From Mesorhizobium sp. 1M-11 (lineage in GTDB: Bacteria > Pseudomonadota > Alphaproteobacteria > Rhizobiales > Rhizobiaceae): a DNA stretch of 64,000 nucleotides. The position numbers and the translations under genes were made by a program. Below, one piece after another: positions 27,886 to 36,091 of this stretch; within the stretch, counting starts at the first letter, position 1; each line of letters opens with the position of its first letter. The stretch spans positions 1 through 64,000 of the forward strand of contig NZ_LJSD01000024.1 in NCBI RefSeq assembly GCF_001303895.1. The letters are read 5' to 3'. The notes under the pieces were generated by a model. The model did not search any database and had not been told where the DNA came from. It saw nothing but the letters and a program-made list of their open reading frames with translations.

Positions 27886-28025
27886 GCGGAGCATCTAGGG
27901 CGAAAAACGGCCCAAAACCAGCGCTTTGGAACGCTTGTGCCAGCAAAAACGCCCATGATCCCCCCTTTTCTTCCTTCCGGGGCCACGGCTATACTCGGTA
28001 ATCTGCAACCACAATCTGGTGATTG

Positions 28026-29459
28026 ATGCCGCCTGCCAAGAAGGAAGTCCGTCCGTCGAGCCGGGGGACGCGAACCCGCGCGCCTGCCTTTCTGAAAAAC
28101 CTCAGGGGAGTGAAGAGCTTCAAGGAGGCGAGCATCTGGCTGGAATCGCGTGGCATCGAAGACATCGAATGCATCACGCCGGACCAGGCCGGCGTCGCCC
28201 GCGGCAAGATGATGCCGTCTTCCAAATTCACCTCGAACACCTCGCTGGCACTGCCTTCGGCACCCTTCATGATGACGATTTCCGGACAATATCCGGAAGA
28301 CGGCAATGGCTTCGAATATCCGGAAGACGATGGCGACCTGAAGCTGGTGCCCGACCTTTCGACGCTGACCGTCGTGCCATGGGAGGAAGACCCGACCGCT
28401 GCCGTCATCTGCGACCTCGTTCATCAGGACGGCCGCGCGGTTGAATTCACGCCACGCAACGTGCTGAAGCGCGTGGTTGCCGCCTATGACCGGCATGGCT
28501 TGCGGCCAGTCGTTGCGCCGGAGATCGAGTTCTATCTGGTGCGCAAGAACCCGGACCCGGACTATCCGCTGACACCTCCGGTCGGCCGCTCGGGCCGGCC
28601 GATCGCCGGTGGCTCGGGTTATTCGATCGCCGGCGTCAACGAATATGACGAACTGATCGACGACATCTACCATTTCTCGGAAGCTCAGGGCCTCGAAATC
28701 GATACGCTGATCCACGAGGAAGGCGCCGGTCAGCTCGAGATCAACCTGCGCCATGGCGACCCTATCGAACTGGCCGACCAGGTCTTCCTGTTCAAGCGCA
28801 CCTTGCGCGAAGCGGCGCTGAAGCATGACGTCTACGCCACCTTCATGGCCAAGCCGATCCAGGGGCAGCCGGGTTCGGCTATGCATATCCACCAGTCGAT
28901 CGTCGACAAGAAGACCGGCAGGAACATCTTCTCGGCGGAGGACGGCACCGAGACAGAGGCCTTCTTCCATTTCATCGGCGGCATGCAGAAGCACGTGCCG
29001 AATGCGCTGGTGATGTTCGCGCCCTACGTCAACTCCTACAGGCGCCTCACACAGGCGGCATCCGCCCCGGTCAACAACAAATGGGGCTACGACAACCGCA
29101 CCACGGCTTTCCGCGTGCCGCGTTCGGACCCCAATGCGCGCCGCGTTGAAAACCGCATCCCGTCGTCGGACGCCAACCCATATCTGGCGCTCGCCGCATC
29201 GCTTGCCTGCGGCCTGATCGGCATCAACAACAAGGTGCCGGCCGAACCGCCGGTGCTGACCACCGCCAATGAGGACGAGATCGACCTGCCGCGCGGCCTG
29301 CTCGAAGCCGTCGATCTTTTCGAGAGCGACGAGGAACTCGCCGCCATGCTCGGCCGCCCATTCGCAGCCACCTATGCGGCGATCAAGCGTGCGGAATTCG
29401 AGACCTTCATGGAAGTGATCAGTCCGTGGGAGCGGGAGTATCTGTTGCTGAATGTCTAG
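28026..29459 (+). CDS. Glutamine synthetase-family ligase, probable gamma-glutamylputrescine synthetase (PuuA-like)
   Basis: A 477-residue GS-family enzyme, without the adenylylation loop expected of GlnA. Active-site motifs: PEIEFYLV, EEGAGQLEINL, the substrate helix GQPGSAMHIHQS, and RRVENRIPSSDANPYLALAASLA. The neighbouring FAD-dependent oxidase resembling PuuB and the PotFGHI importer in the same window favour a role in the Puu route, joining glutamate to putrescine; a role as another gamma-glutamylamine ligase is possible. ATG at 28026, with a TTG three bases upstream. The stop is followed directly by the tandem repeat. Confidence 0.75.
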   Translation: MPPAKKEVRPSSRGTRTRAPAFLKNLRGVKSFKEASIWLESRGIEDIECITPDQAGVARGKMMPSSKFTSNTSLALPSAPFMMTISGQYPEDGNGFEYPEDDGDLKLVPDLSTLTVVPWEEDPTAAVICDLVHQDGRAVEFTPRNVLKRVVAAYDRHGLRPVVAPEIEFYLVRKNPDPDYPLTPPVGRSGRPIAGGSGYSIAGVNEYDELIDDIYHFSEAQGLEIDTLIHEEGAGQLEINLRHGDPIELADQVFLFKRTLREAALKHDVYATFMAKPIQGQPGSAMHIHQSIVDKKTGRNIFSAEDGTETEAFFHFIGGMQKHVPNALVMFAPYVNSYRRLTQAASAPVNNKWGYDNRTTAFRVPRSDPNARRVENRIPSSDANPYLALAASLACGLIGINNKVPAEPPVLTTANEDEIDLPRGLLEAVDLFESDEELAAMLGRPFAATYAAIKRAEFETFMEVISPWEREYLLLNV

Positions 29460-29460
29460 G

Positions 29461-29510
29461 GGAGTAGGGGAGTAGGGGAGTAGGGGAGTAGGGGAGTAGG
29501 GGAGTAGGGG
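29461..29510 (+). repeat. Tandem repeat of 8-bp unit GGAGTAGG
   Basis: Six full copies plus two bases, running from just after the ligase stop to the base before the next ATG. Every copy carries the Shine-Dalgarno-like GGAG. An inverted relative (CCCCTATTCCCATACTCCC) lies at 29895-29913 on the other side of the next gene. The number of copies may vary by slipped-strand mispairing. Confidence 0.9.
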
Positions 29511-29879
29511 ATGAACGAAAAGACCGGTTCCTACAAGAACTTGGTCGTTTGGCAGCAAGCAATGGACCTTGCCGTAGCCGTTTACGCCACGACGAAAACC
29601 TGGCCAAAGGAGGAACTGTATGGCTTGACGGGTCAGGTGCGGCGCGCGGCCACATCCGTACCTTCGAATATTGCCGAGGGTTATGGGAGGGAGATACGCG
29701 GCTCCTATCTGCAGTTTCTCCGCATCGCCCAAGGATCTCTGAAAGAATTGGAAACCCAGCTTCTCATCGCCGAGCGAACCGGCATCGCCTCCGAGTCCAC
29801 GACAGATTCACTGTTGGTAAGTGCTGAGAGCGTGGGGAAACTATTGCGCTTGTTAATCCGCAAGCTCTCAAGCGATTAG
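29511..29879 (+). CDS. Four-helix-bundle protein (S23/intervening-sequence-protein-like)
   Basis: A 122-residue helical protein: SYKNLVVWQQAMDLAVAVYATTKTWPKEE, LYGLTGQVRRAATSVPSNIAEGYGR, SYLQFLRIAQGSLKELETQLL, matching the four-helix bundle family first seen as proteins encoded in 23S rRNA intervening sequences. The function is unknown. Base composition is less GC-rich than its neighbours. It is inserted between a PuuA-like and a PuuB-like gene and bounded by inverted copies of a GGGAGTAGGGG-type sequence, suggesting an acquired cassette. The ribosome-binding site lies within the repeat. Confidence 0.85.
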   Translation: MNEKTGSYKNLVVWQQAMDLAVAVYATTKTWPKEELYGLTGQVRRAATSVPSNIAEGYGREIRGSYLQFLRIAQGSLKELETQLLIAERTGIASESTTDSLLVSAESVGKLLRLLIRKLSSD

Positions 29880-29894
29880 CGCCTGCTCACATAG

Positions 29895-29913
29895 CCCCTA
29901 TTCCCATACTCCC
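29895..29913 (-). repeat. Inverted partner of the GGAGTAGG repeat
   Basis: CCCCTATTCCCATACTCCC; its reverse complement differs from the left repeat at only two of 19 positions. With the left repeat it brackets the S23-like gene. Confidence 0.6.
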
Positions 29914-29928
29914 TTCTGAAAAGCCCCC

Positions 29929-31215
29929 ATGCCCTACCAATCCCCCGTCTCCCCCGGCCGCTCCTGGTATGAAGATAGCGCCGGGCCGCGTCCTGAGTAT
30001 CCTTCGCTGGACGGCGACCGGCAGGCCGACGTCGTCATCATAGGCGGTGGCTTCACCGGCCTTTCGGCCGCCGTGCATCTGGCCAAGGCCGGCAGCAATG
30101 TCGTGCTGATCGAAAGCCATCGTTTCGGCGATGGCGCATCTGGCCGCAATGGCGGTCAGATGGGCACCGGCCAGCGTGCCTGGGCCGAAGAGATGGAGAG
30201 CGAATATGGCTTTACCCGAGCCAAGGCGCTGTTCGATCTCGCCGAAGAAGCCAAGGCGCATCTTCTCGAATTCTCCTCGGCCAACGGCATCGAGATCGAT
30301 TACATGCCCGGCCAGCTGTCGGTGGCGCACAAGCAGCGCTACGTCGATGACTACAAGGCGCATGCCGAGATCATGGCGACGCGCTTCGACTATCCTCACA
30401 TCAAGTTCATGGACGCCGGGGAAACCGCCGAGCGGCTGGGCTCCACGCTTTATTACGGCGGCAGCCGCGACACAGGCACCGGCCATATCCATCCGCTGAA
30501 ACTGGTGATCGGCACGGCGCTTGTAGCAGCCGCTGCCGGTGCAAATATCTTCGAAAAGACACCGGCCACCGGCATCTCGGCGCAAGGCGGCAAGGTGAAG
30601 GTGACGACGGCGCGCGGCACCGTCACCGCCGACAAGTGCCTGATTGCCGCCAACGCCTACGGTGGCAATCTGGAACCCGTCAGCGCATCCCATATCATGC
30701 CGATCGGTTCCTTCATCGGTGCCACCGTGCCGTTGGGCGACGAACTGAAGGTGCTACCCGGAGGCGAGTCGGTCGATGATTCCCGTTTCGTGGTGCGTTA
30801 TTTCCGCAAATCGAAAGACAACCGGCTGCTGTTCGGCGGGCGCGAAGTCTATGCCGTCAACGATCCGAAGGACATCCACATCCATATCCGCAAGCAGATC
30901 GCCGAAATCTATCCGGCTCTGAAAGATGTCGAGATCACGCATGGCTGGGGCGGCTATGTCGGCATCACCGTGCCGCGCAAGCCCTTCGTGCGCGAAGTGA
31001 TGCCGAACGTCATCTCCGTCGGCGGCTATTCCGGCCACGGCGTCATGCTGTCGAACTTCTTCGGCAAGCTCTATGCCGAGACGGTGGCGGGCAATCGCGA
31101 TCGGCTGAAATTGATCGAAGACCTGAAGATACCGCCATTTCCCGGAGGGCGCCGCTTCCGTGCGCCGCTCTTGTTCCTGGCACTCAACTGGTTCGCGCTA
31201 CGCGACCGGATCTAG
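29929..31215 (+). CDS. FAD-dependent amine oxidase, probable gamma-glutamylputrescine oxidase (PuuB-like)
   Basis: A 428-residue DadA/PuuB-type flavoprotein. The FAD dinucleotide motif is VVIIGGGFTGLSAAVHLAKAG (about 36-56) and the substrate-lid GRNGGQMGTGQR follows. Near the C-terminus SVGGYSGHGVMLSNFFGKL is the second FAD motif. It would oxidise gamma-glutamylputrescine to the aldehyde, after the GS-like enzyme upstream. Start at 29929; there is no strong ribosome-binding site, perhaps because the S23 cassette cut an earlier overlap. Confidence 0.78.
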   Translation: MPYQSPVSPGRSWYEDSAGPRPEYPSLDGDRQADVVIIGGGFTGLSAAVHLAKAGSNVVLIESHRFGDGASGRNGGQMGTGQRAWAEEMESEYGFTRAKALFDLAEEAKAHLLEFSSANGIEIDYMPGQLSVAHKQRYVDDYKAHAEIMATRFDYPHIKFMDAGETAERLGSTLYYGGSRDTGTGHIHPLKLVIGTALVAAAAGANIFEKTPATGISAQGGKVKVTTARGTVTADKCLIAANAYGGNLEPVSASHIMPIGSFIGATVPLGDELKVLPGGESVDDSRFVVRYFRKSKDNRLLFGGREVYAVNDPKDIHIHIRKQIAEIYPALKDVEITHGWGGYVGITVPRKPFVREVMPNVISVGGYSGHGVMLSNFFGKLYAETVAGNRDRLKLIEDLKIPPFPGGRRFRAPLLFLALNWFALRDRI

Positions 31216-31233
31216 AGCACCAAACCCGGTCCG

Positions 31234-32691
31234 CTAGGCACTCCCGGCCTTCGGTCCGACAGCATTCGCCAAAGGCAACTGCAAACGGACACGCGTGCCT
31301 TTCCAGGCGCCGTCGATGATTTCGATGCTGCCGCCATGCAGGCGCGCGATCTCGCGGGCAAGGTTAAGACCCAGCCCCGCGCCGGTCGAACGCGGGCGCA
31401 GCCGGTAGAATGGGTCGAACACGCGTTCGCGCTCTTCCGGCGGAATGCCCGGCCCTTCGTCTTGGATCTCCAGCCCGCCCTTATCGTCGACCAGAACGGT
31501 GATGGTGCCCGAACCGCCGCCATGCTCGATGGCGTTGCGCAGAAGATTGGCCACGGCGCGCTCGATCTGCTGCGGCCGAACACTGACCGGAACCCTGCCC
31601 TCGGCCGGTTCGAAAGAAAGCTCGTAGCCCGCCTCCAGCGCCAGCGGCGCGAAATCGACGGCAAGCGTCCTTGCCAGACCGACCAGATCGACCACTTCAC
31701 GCGGACCGGCCGAATGGTCGAGCACCTGTCGATCCAACAATTGCTGCGCCAGATGCGACAGGCGCTCGATGTCCTTCAAAAGGCGCCGGCTCTCCGGATC
31801 CTCGCGCAACAATTCCGCACGCGTGCGCAATATGGCGATCGGCGTGCGCAATTCGTGCGCCGCATCCGTAAGGAAACGATTACGCTTCTCGTAGCCCTCA
31901 CCCAACCTGGCAAGCGCACGATTGAAGGCCTGCACCAGCGGCGCAACCTCCTGCGGCACCCGTTCGGTCGGCAATTGCACGGCACGATTGTCGATGTCGA
32001 TAGCGCTGGCTTCATCGGCAGTGGCGACGAGCCCGGCGAGTGAACGGCGCACGACCGCAGGTGTCGTCACCAGCGTGGTGAAGCCCATCACGATGATGAT
32101 CGGCAGCAGCATGACTATGGTGAGGATGACCAGGATAGGCCCAACGCGAAGCCAATTGATCGTGCCGTCGGGATTGCGGGCAAGCTCGATCTGCAGGTCG
32201 ATGTTGACTTCGACACCGTCGTTCTCGTTACGCGAAGACAGGGTGGAGGCGAGCACACCGACACGGCCGGCCGGCGTATCCAGATTGGCATAGGAGGCCG
32301 CGGGGCGCAGGTCGCTCTGTGCGAAATCCAGAGCAGCGCGATCTATGTTCCTGAGCAACCCGTCGCCGCCACCGGCGTAAACCGGAGGAACGTTGCCCTG
32401 TCGCAATTCCTGGCCGTTCTGGTCACGCACGACAAACCAGAGGTTCGGAAAACTCCGGCGATAGCTGTTGAGCTCCTCGGTCTCCCTGAGCACAAGCTGC
32501 CCCTTGCTGTCCCGGCTCAACGCTTCACCAACGAGAACAGCCGCCTCTTCATTGTCCACCAGAAGGCGCGGCTGCGCTATGAAGAGAACCAGGGTGAGCA
32601 GACCGAGGAAAACGACCAGCATGGCCGCCTGCAGCAGGATAAGCCTGCGCACCAGCACCCATTGCAGCGAACGCGGACGCGGCTTTTTCAT
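31234..32691 (-). CDS. Two-component sensor histidine kinase
   Basis: A 485-residue membrane sensor. Transmembrane helices near 16-38 and about 183-208 enclose a periplasmic sensor region; a HAMP-like segment precedes HisKA with phospho-acceptor His279 (DAAHELRTPIAILRTRAELL). The HATPase has NLLRNAIEHGG, DEGPGIPPEER and GAGLGLNLAR. Its ATG overlaps the response regulator stop by 4 bp, so the two are a coupled pair. The signal is unknown. Confidence 0.9.
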   Translation of the reverse strand: MKKPRPRSLQWVLVRRLILLQAAMLVVFLGLLTLVLFIAQPRLLVDNEEAAVLVGEALSRDSKGQLVLRETEELNSYRRSFPNLWFVVRDQNGQELRQGNVPPVYAGGGDGLLRNIDRAALDFAQSDLRPAASYANLDTPAGRVGVLASTLSSRNENDGVEVNIDLQIELARNPDGTINWLRVGPILVILTIVMLLPIIIVMGFTTLVTTPAVVRRSLAGLVATADEASAIDIDNRAVQLPTERVPQEVAPLVQAFNRALARLGEGYEKRNRFLTDAAHELRTPIAILRTRAELLREDPESRRLLKDIERLSHLAQQLLDRQVLDHSAGPREVVDLVGLARTLAVDFAPLALEAGYELSFEPAEGRVPVSVRPQQIERAVANLLRNAIEHGGGSGTITVLVDDKGGLEIQDEGPGIPPEERERVFDPFYRLRPRSTGAGLGLNLAREIARLHGGSIEIIDGAWKGTRVRLQLPLANAVGPKAGSA

Positions 32692-33362
32692 GTCACCGCG
32701 CGCAGAAGGTAGCCGAGATTGCGGATCGCCCTTATCTCGACTCCCGCATTGACTTCATCGAGCTTGCGCCGCAGCCGGGAAAGATGGGAATCCAGCGCAT
32801 TGGAGCCGATTTCGTCATCCATGGCGTAGACTGATTCCTCCAACGTCGAGCGCAGTACCGCTCGGCCAGGACGGCGGATCAGGGCTTCCAGCGCCAGCTG
32901 TTCGCGGCGCAGCAATTCCAGCGGCTTGTCGCCCACCAGCGCCTCGCGATGGCGAAAATCATAGGTCAGCCGGCCAACCGCTACGAGGTCGGAACGCAAG
33001 ACCGCCGGACGGCGCTGCAAGGCGCGCAGCCGCGCCATCAGTTCCTCCACGGCGAAGGGCTTGGCCAGATAATCGTCGGCGCCGCCGTCGAGGCCGGCAA
33101 CACGGTCGTCCAGTCCGCCGAGCGCCGTCAGCATCAGGATCGGCGCGTCGACGCGGCTGGCTCTCAGCTTCGGGATCAGATCGAGCCCCTCGCCGTCCGG
33201 CAGGCGTCGGTCGAGCACCAGTGCATCATAAGGACCGAAGGCTGCAGCGGCCTCAGCGTCGGCGATGGTCGCGACATGATCGACAATGACATGCCGGCGC
33301 TCCAGCGCCGTCTTCAGCACCGAAGCCATCTCCGGCTCGTCTTCGAGCAGCAGAATTCGCAT
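32688..33362 (-). CDS. OmpR-family response regulator
   Basis: A 224-residue regulator. The receiver has acidic residues EDEPE, phospho-acceptor Asp51 (ALVLDRRLPDGEG), switch Thr (LMLTALGG) and Lys (YLAKPF). The C-terminal winged helix reads LELLRREQLALEALIRRPGRAVLRSTLEESVYAMDDEIGSNALDSHLSRLRRKLDE. It forms a cognate pair with the downstream kinase (ATGA overlap). Targets are unknown. Confidence 0.92.
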   Translation of the reverse strand: MRILLLEDEPEMASVLKTALERRHVIVDHVATIADAEAAAAFGPYDALVLDRRLPDGEGLDLIPKLRASRVDAPILMLTALGGLDDRVAGLDGGADDYLAKPFAVEELMARLRALQRRPAVLRSDLVAVGRLTYDFRHREALVGDKPLELLRREQLALEALIRRPGRAVLRSTLEESVYAMDDEIGSNALDSHLSRLRRKLDEVNAGVEIRAIRNLGYLLRAVT

Positions 33363-33401
33363 TGCCCTTCGCCCACAGATTGCCGCCGAGGCGGCTTTCC
33401 C

Positions 33402-33785
33402 TCACTCGCACTCAAGCTTCGGCTTGCGGAAGCTGGTCACATACCAGCCCTTCCCCCACCGGCGCGCGTAAAATGTGTAGAAACACTCCTGTTCCTCGAC
33501 ATAACCAGGCGTCACCGTCTCTTCGTAGCGCGTGCCACGCCGGGTGTCCTTGATCTCGCCACTCGTGGAACCTGGCACGACATTGGTCGAGACTTTGCGC
33601 CACTGATAGGCGCGCTCGTCGCGGGCGAGATCGAGCACGGTGGAGGGCGGCCCATAATCGACGATGACTTCCTCGACCGGCCGGCCGACATAGTTCTTCA
33701 TGATGTCGGAGGCGCAGCCGACAAGAAAGGCCACTGCGGCAAGCGCCGTAACGCTGCATGCGGCACGAATGGTATGAGAAGGCAT
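33402..33785 (-). CDS. Small lipoprotein
   Basis: A 127-residue protein with a lipoprotein signal (MPSHTIRAACSVTALAAVAFLVGC) and lipobox LVGC. The mature part is NYVGRPVEEVIVDYGPPSTVLDLARDERAYQWRKV..., ending with paired Cys (EEQECFYTFYA and KPKLECE). The PPSTVLDLxxxxRAYQW pattern recalls SmpA/OmlA-type outer-membrane lipoproteins of unknown role. The ATG at 33785 is chosen for the signal; the longer frame is implausible. Confidence 0.75.
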   Translation of the reverse strand: MPSHTIRAACSVTALAAVAFLVGCASDIMKNYVGRPVEEVIVDYGPPSTVLDLARDERAYQWRKVSTNVVPGSTSGEIKDTRRGTRYEETVTPGYVEEQECFYTFYARRWGKGWYVTSFRKPKLECE

Positions 33786-34273
33786 GATGGATCCCGTGTA
33801 GTGTCCCTGCCCCGCTGCTAGCCCTGCTAGATTACCCGGACATTGCGGGAAAAGACGGGGCGATCGCCCGCACGCCTTACGCGAATCGCGATATCCAACT
33901 GATTCGCCAGCCGCCCCGTTAAAGTAAGTTGACACTTACAAAACCCTTGCAAAAAGCATTTTTACGAGCCGTGACAATAAAATTTGCGCATAAGTTTTGG
34001 TCGAATGGTTGTCGTTTAAGCTTGAAAGGCGCATAGATGCCACAATCGTCTGCCAAATGATCCAGGCTGGGCATTGCGAAACTAGAGCTTCGTATCGCCT
34101 GGAGGGATTTCGGGACCGACGCTGATCAGGCGCTGCCCTTGATCGAAGAACGTCGGCCGTGTTCAGGGGTAACCAGAACCTCAGATGCTCAAGTTGGTCC
34201 AGTTCTGTTTCGCGGACGGCGGGACCGTCGACGCTACAAACAATCCGCCACAAGGCGCTCAGCGGAGGCCGTT
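33786..34273. other. Long upstream region between divergent genes
   Basis: About 490 bp between the lipoprotein and the SH3-domain protein. It contains the dyad GTAAGT-TGAC-ACTTAC at 33924-33939, overlapping a TTGACA -35-like hexamer. No RNA gene or open frame of convincing composition is seen; both directions likely start here. Confidence 0.4.
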
Positions 34274-35110
34274 TTGAAACGCCCGCTCGGTTTCCGAGCG
34301 CCCAAGCCGCACCGCATCTCGATGCAGTTCGGTTATAACACGCGTCCGTCCTTCTGGCAGAAGGTACAAGCACAATCCCATCTCGTGATTGCCGCTGTCG
34401 GCACCGTCGCGCTGCTCAGCGTTGCCGGAACCGCGTTATGGTTGGCGCTGCCCTCGGGCGAGCGGCAGGCCTTCGCCAAACATCCAGTTGCCCAGGAAGC
34501 TTCGGCCTCCGAACAGAGCCCTGAACCCGCGCAGGTTGCGGAACAGAAGCCGGCTGTCGCTTCCGAACCGGCAGGCGTTGCAGCCAAGGGGCCGCAAGTC
34601 AGGCCCGCCTCCGTGCAAACGGCAGCCGCCAATGACGAGCTTTCCAAGACCGATCCGCGCTGGACCAACCCGGACGGCAAGCCCAAGCCTCAGACAGCCG
34701 CGGCGATCCAGGAAGCCGCCAAGGCCGTGACCGTTGCCAAGCCTGGCCAGGACGATCCGGACGCGACTGAACTCGCCTATGCGGAACCGGAAAATGGAGG
34801 CTCACCGGCCGACGCGGCGATAGTCGATCCGCCGGTGCCGCAGGCAAAGCCGGACAAGGCCGCGACCGCGGGCATCCCAGTCGTGGAGGAACCCCGGCAG
34901 AACGCAGAGCCGGCCAAGGCAAGCGGCAACGGAACGATCCTGCGTTCGGTGACGATGCGCTCGGGCCCCAAGAAAGGCGCCGGCGCCATCACCACGGTGC
35001 CAGCCAAGTCCAGCGTAGACGTGATCTCCTGCGGCAAGCACCGATGGTGCGAGATCGTCTACCAGAACAAGCGCGGCTGGATCTATCAGAGTTTCCTCAA
35101 CCGCGGATGA
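34274..35110 (+). CDS. Membrane-anchored protein with C-terminal bacterial SH3 domain
   Basis: A 278-residue protein if started at TTG 34274, which has AGCGGAGG at ideal spacing; the ATG at 34322 lacks one. A transmembrane helix (LVIAAVGTVALLSVAGTALWLAL) is followed by a long Ala/Pro/Glu-rich linker and an SH3_3 domain (ILRSVTMRSGPKKGAGAITTVPAKSSVDVISC...WCEIVYQNKRGWIYQSFL). Such proteins bind peptidoglycan or envelope partners. No enzyme domain is seen. Confidence 0.75.
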   Translation: MKRPLGFRAPKPHRISMQFGYNTRPSFWQKVQAQSHLVIAAVGTVALLSVAGTALWLALPSGERQAFAKHPVAQEASASEQSPEPAQVAEQKPAVASEPAGVAAKGPQVRPASVQTAAANDELSKTDPRWTNPDGKPKPQTAAAIQEAAKAVTVAKPGQDDPDATELAYAEPENGGSPADAAIVDPPVPQAKPDKAATAGIPVVEEPRQNAEPAKASGNGTILRSVTMRSGPKKGAGAITTVPAKSSVDVISCGKHRWCEIVYQNKRGWIYQSFLNRG

Positions 35111-35124
35111 GTGCCTTGCGGCCC

Positions 35125-35150
35125 TCCCTTCTCCCCCAGGAGAGAAGGGA
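35125..35150. terminator. Stem-loop between convergent genes
   Basis: A perfect 9-bp stem TCCCTTCTC/GAGAAGGGA with an 8-nt loop. There is no T-run, so it may be a fragment of the CCTTCTCCCC-type intergenic repeat acting as a weak terminator. Confidence 0.5.
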
Positions 35151-35161
35151 ATTACCGTCCC

Positions 35162-35908
35162 TCAAATACACCTTCCTCCATCCACCTCCAGCGCGACGCC
35201 GGTGATGAATTCGGCTTCGTCGGAGGCCAGCCACAACGCGGCGTTGGCGATGTCGAGTGGTGTCGACAGGCGCCCGAGCGGGATGGAGGCACGGAATTTC
35301 GCGCGAAGCTCCGGCGTGTCCTCGCCCATGAACTGGGCCAGCATTCCGGTTTCCCCGGCAACCGGGCAGAGGCAGTTGACGCGGATGTTCTTCGGCGCCA
35401 ACTCCACAGCCATCGACTTGGTGGCGGTGATCGCCCAGCCCTTCGAGGCGTTATACCAGGTCAGCCCCGGACGCGGCCGCAAGCCGGCCGTGGAGGCCGT
35501 GGTGAGGATGACACCACCGCCCTGCCGCTCCATGATCGGCACCACGGCGACGGCGGCGTGGTAGATCGCCTTCATGTTGACAGCGGTGATCAGATCGAAA
35601 GTGGCCTCGTCCACCGCCAGCATATCGCCGTTTCGATAGGTGTAGCCTGCGTTGTTGACCATGATGTCGACGCGGCCGAAGGTATTCTTGGCGGCATAGA
35701 CCATTTCCTCGACTTCCGAGCGGCTGGAGACGTCGCTTGCCACCGCGATAGCGGAGGAACCGATCTCGCCCGCCACGCGTTCGGCGCCCTTTGCGTTCAG
35801 GTCGGCTACCACCACCTTGGCCCCCTCCTCGGCAAAGCGCCTGGCCATGCCTTCGCCGAATCCGGAAGCAGCGCCGGTGATGATCGCAACCTTGTCCTTC
35901 AAACGCAT
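35162..35908 (-). CDS. SDR-family oxidoreductase
   Basis: A 248-residue classical SDR: cofactor motif TGAASGFG, NNAG, catalytic Ser in TTASTAG and YNASK. It resembles FabG-like/glucose-1-dehydrogenase-type enzymes. The C-terminal GVALEVDGGRCI is the family end. It lies upstream of family A copy 4. The substrate is unknown; with the nearby aldehyde dehydrogenase it may serve alcohol or sugar oxidation. Confidence 0.85.
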   Translation of the reverse strand: MRLKDKVAIITGAASGFGEGMARRFAEEGAKVVVADLNAKGAERVAGEIGSSAIAVASDVSSRSEVEEMVYAAKNTFGRVDIMVNNAGYTYRNGDMLAVDEATFDLITAVNMKAIYHAAVAVVPIMERQGGGVILTTASTAGLRPRPGLTWYNASKGWAITATKSMAVELAPKNIRVNCLCPVAGETGMLAQFMGEDTPELRAKFRASIPLGRLSTPLDIANAALWLASDEAEFITGVALEVDGGRCI

Positions 35909-35971
35909 CTTTTGTCCTTATGCAGAAATTCCCGTCAGCGGGAGATGGCCGCCCCCTGTAACCGCCGATAC

Positions 35972-36075
35972 TAGAGCGTTTCCGTTTTTCACGGAAACGC
36001 GGAAACGCTTTAACTTTTTGTTTTTACGCAATTCCAGACGCAAAACCGCTACGCACTTTTGCTGGAATTGCTCTA
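35972..36075 (+). repeat. Intergenic palindromic repeat, family A copy 4
   Basis: Hairpin AGAGCGTTTCCG...CGGAAACGCTTT followed by CAATTCCAGACGCAAAACCG and TGGAATTGCTCT, separating the SDR and aldehyde dehydrogenase genes. Confidence 0.85.
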
Positions 36076-36091
36076 AAGCGCGGAACGCGCT

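Noticed and set aside
29461..29510. CRISPR-like array
   Set aside because: The repeats are contiguous 8-mers without spacers, so this is a simple tandem repeat.
27882..29732. 616-codon minus-strand frame across the PuuA-like gene and the tandem repeat
   Set aside because: It is antisense to a well-supported enzyme and reads through the repeat as a PYSPTPL series; no start signal.
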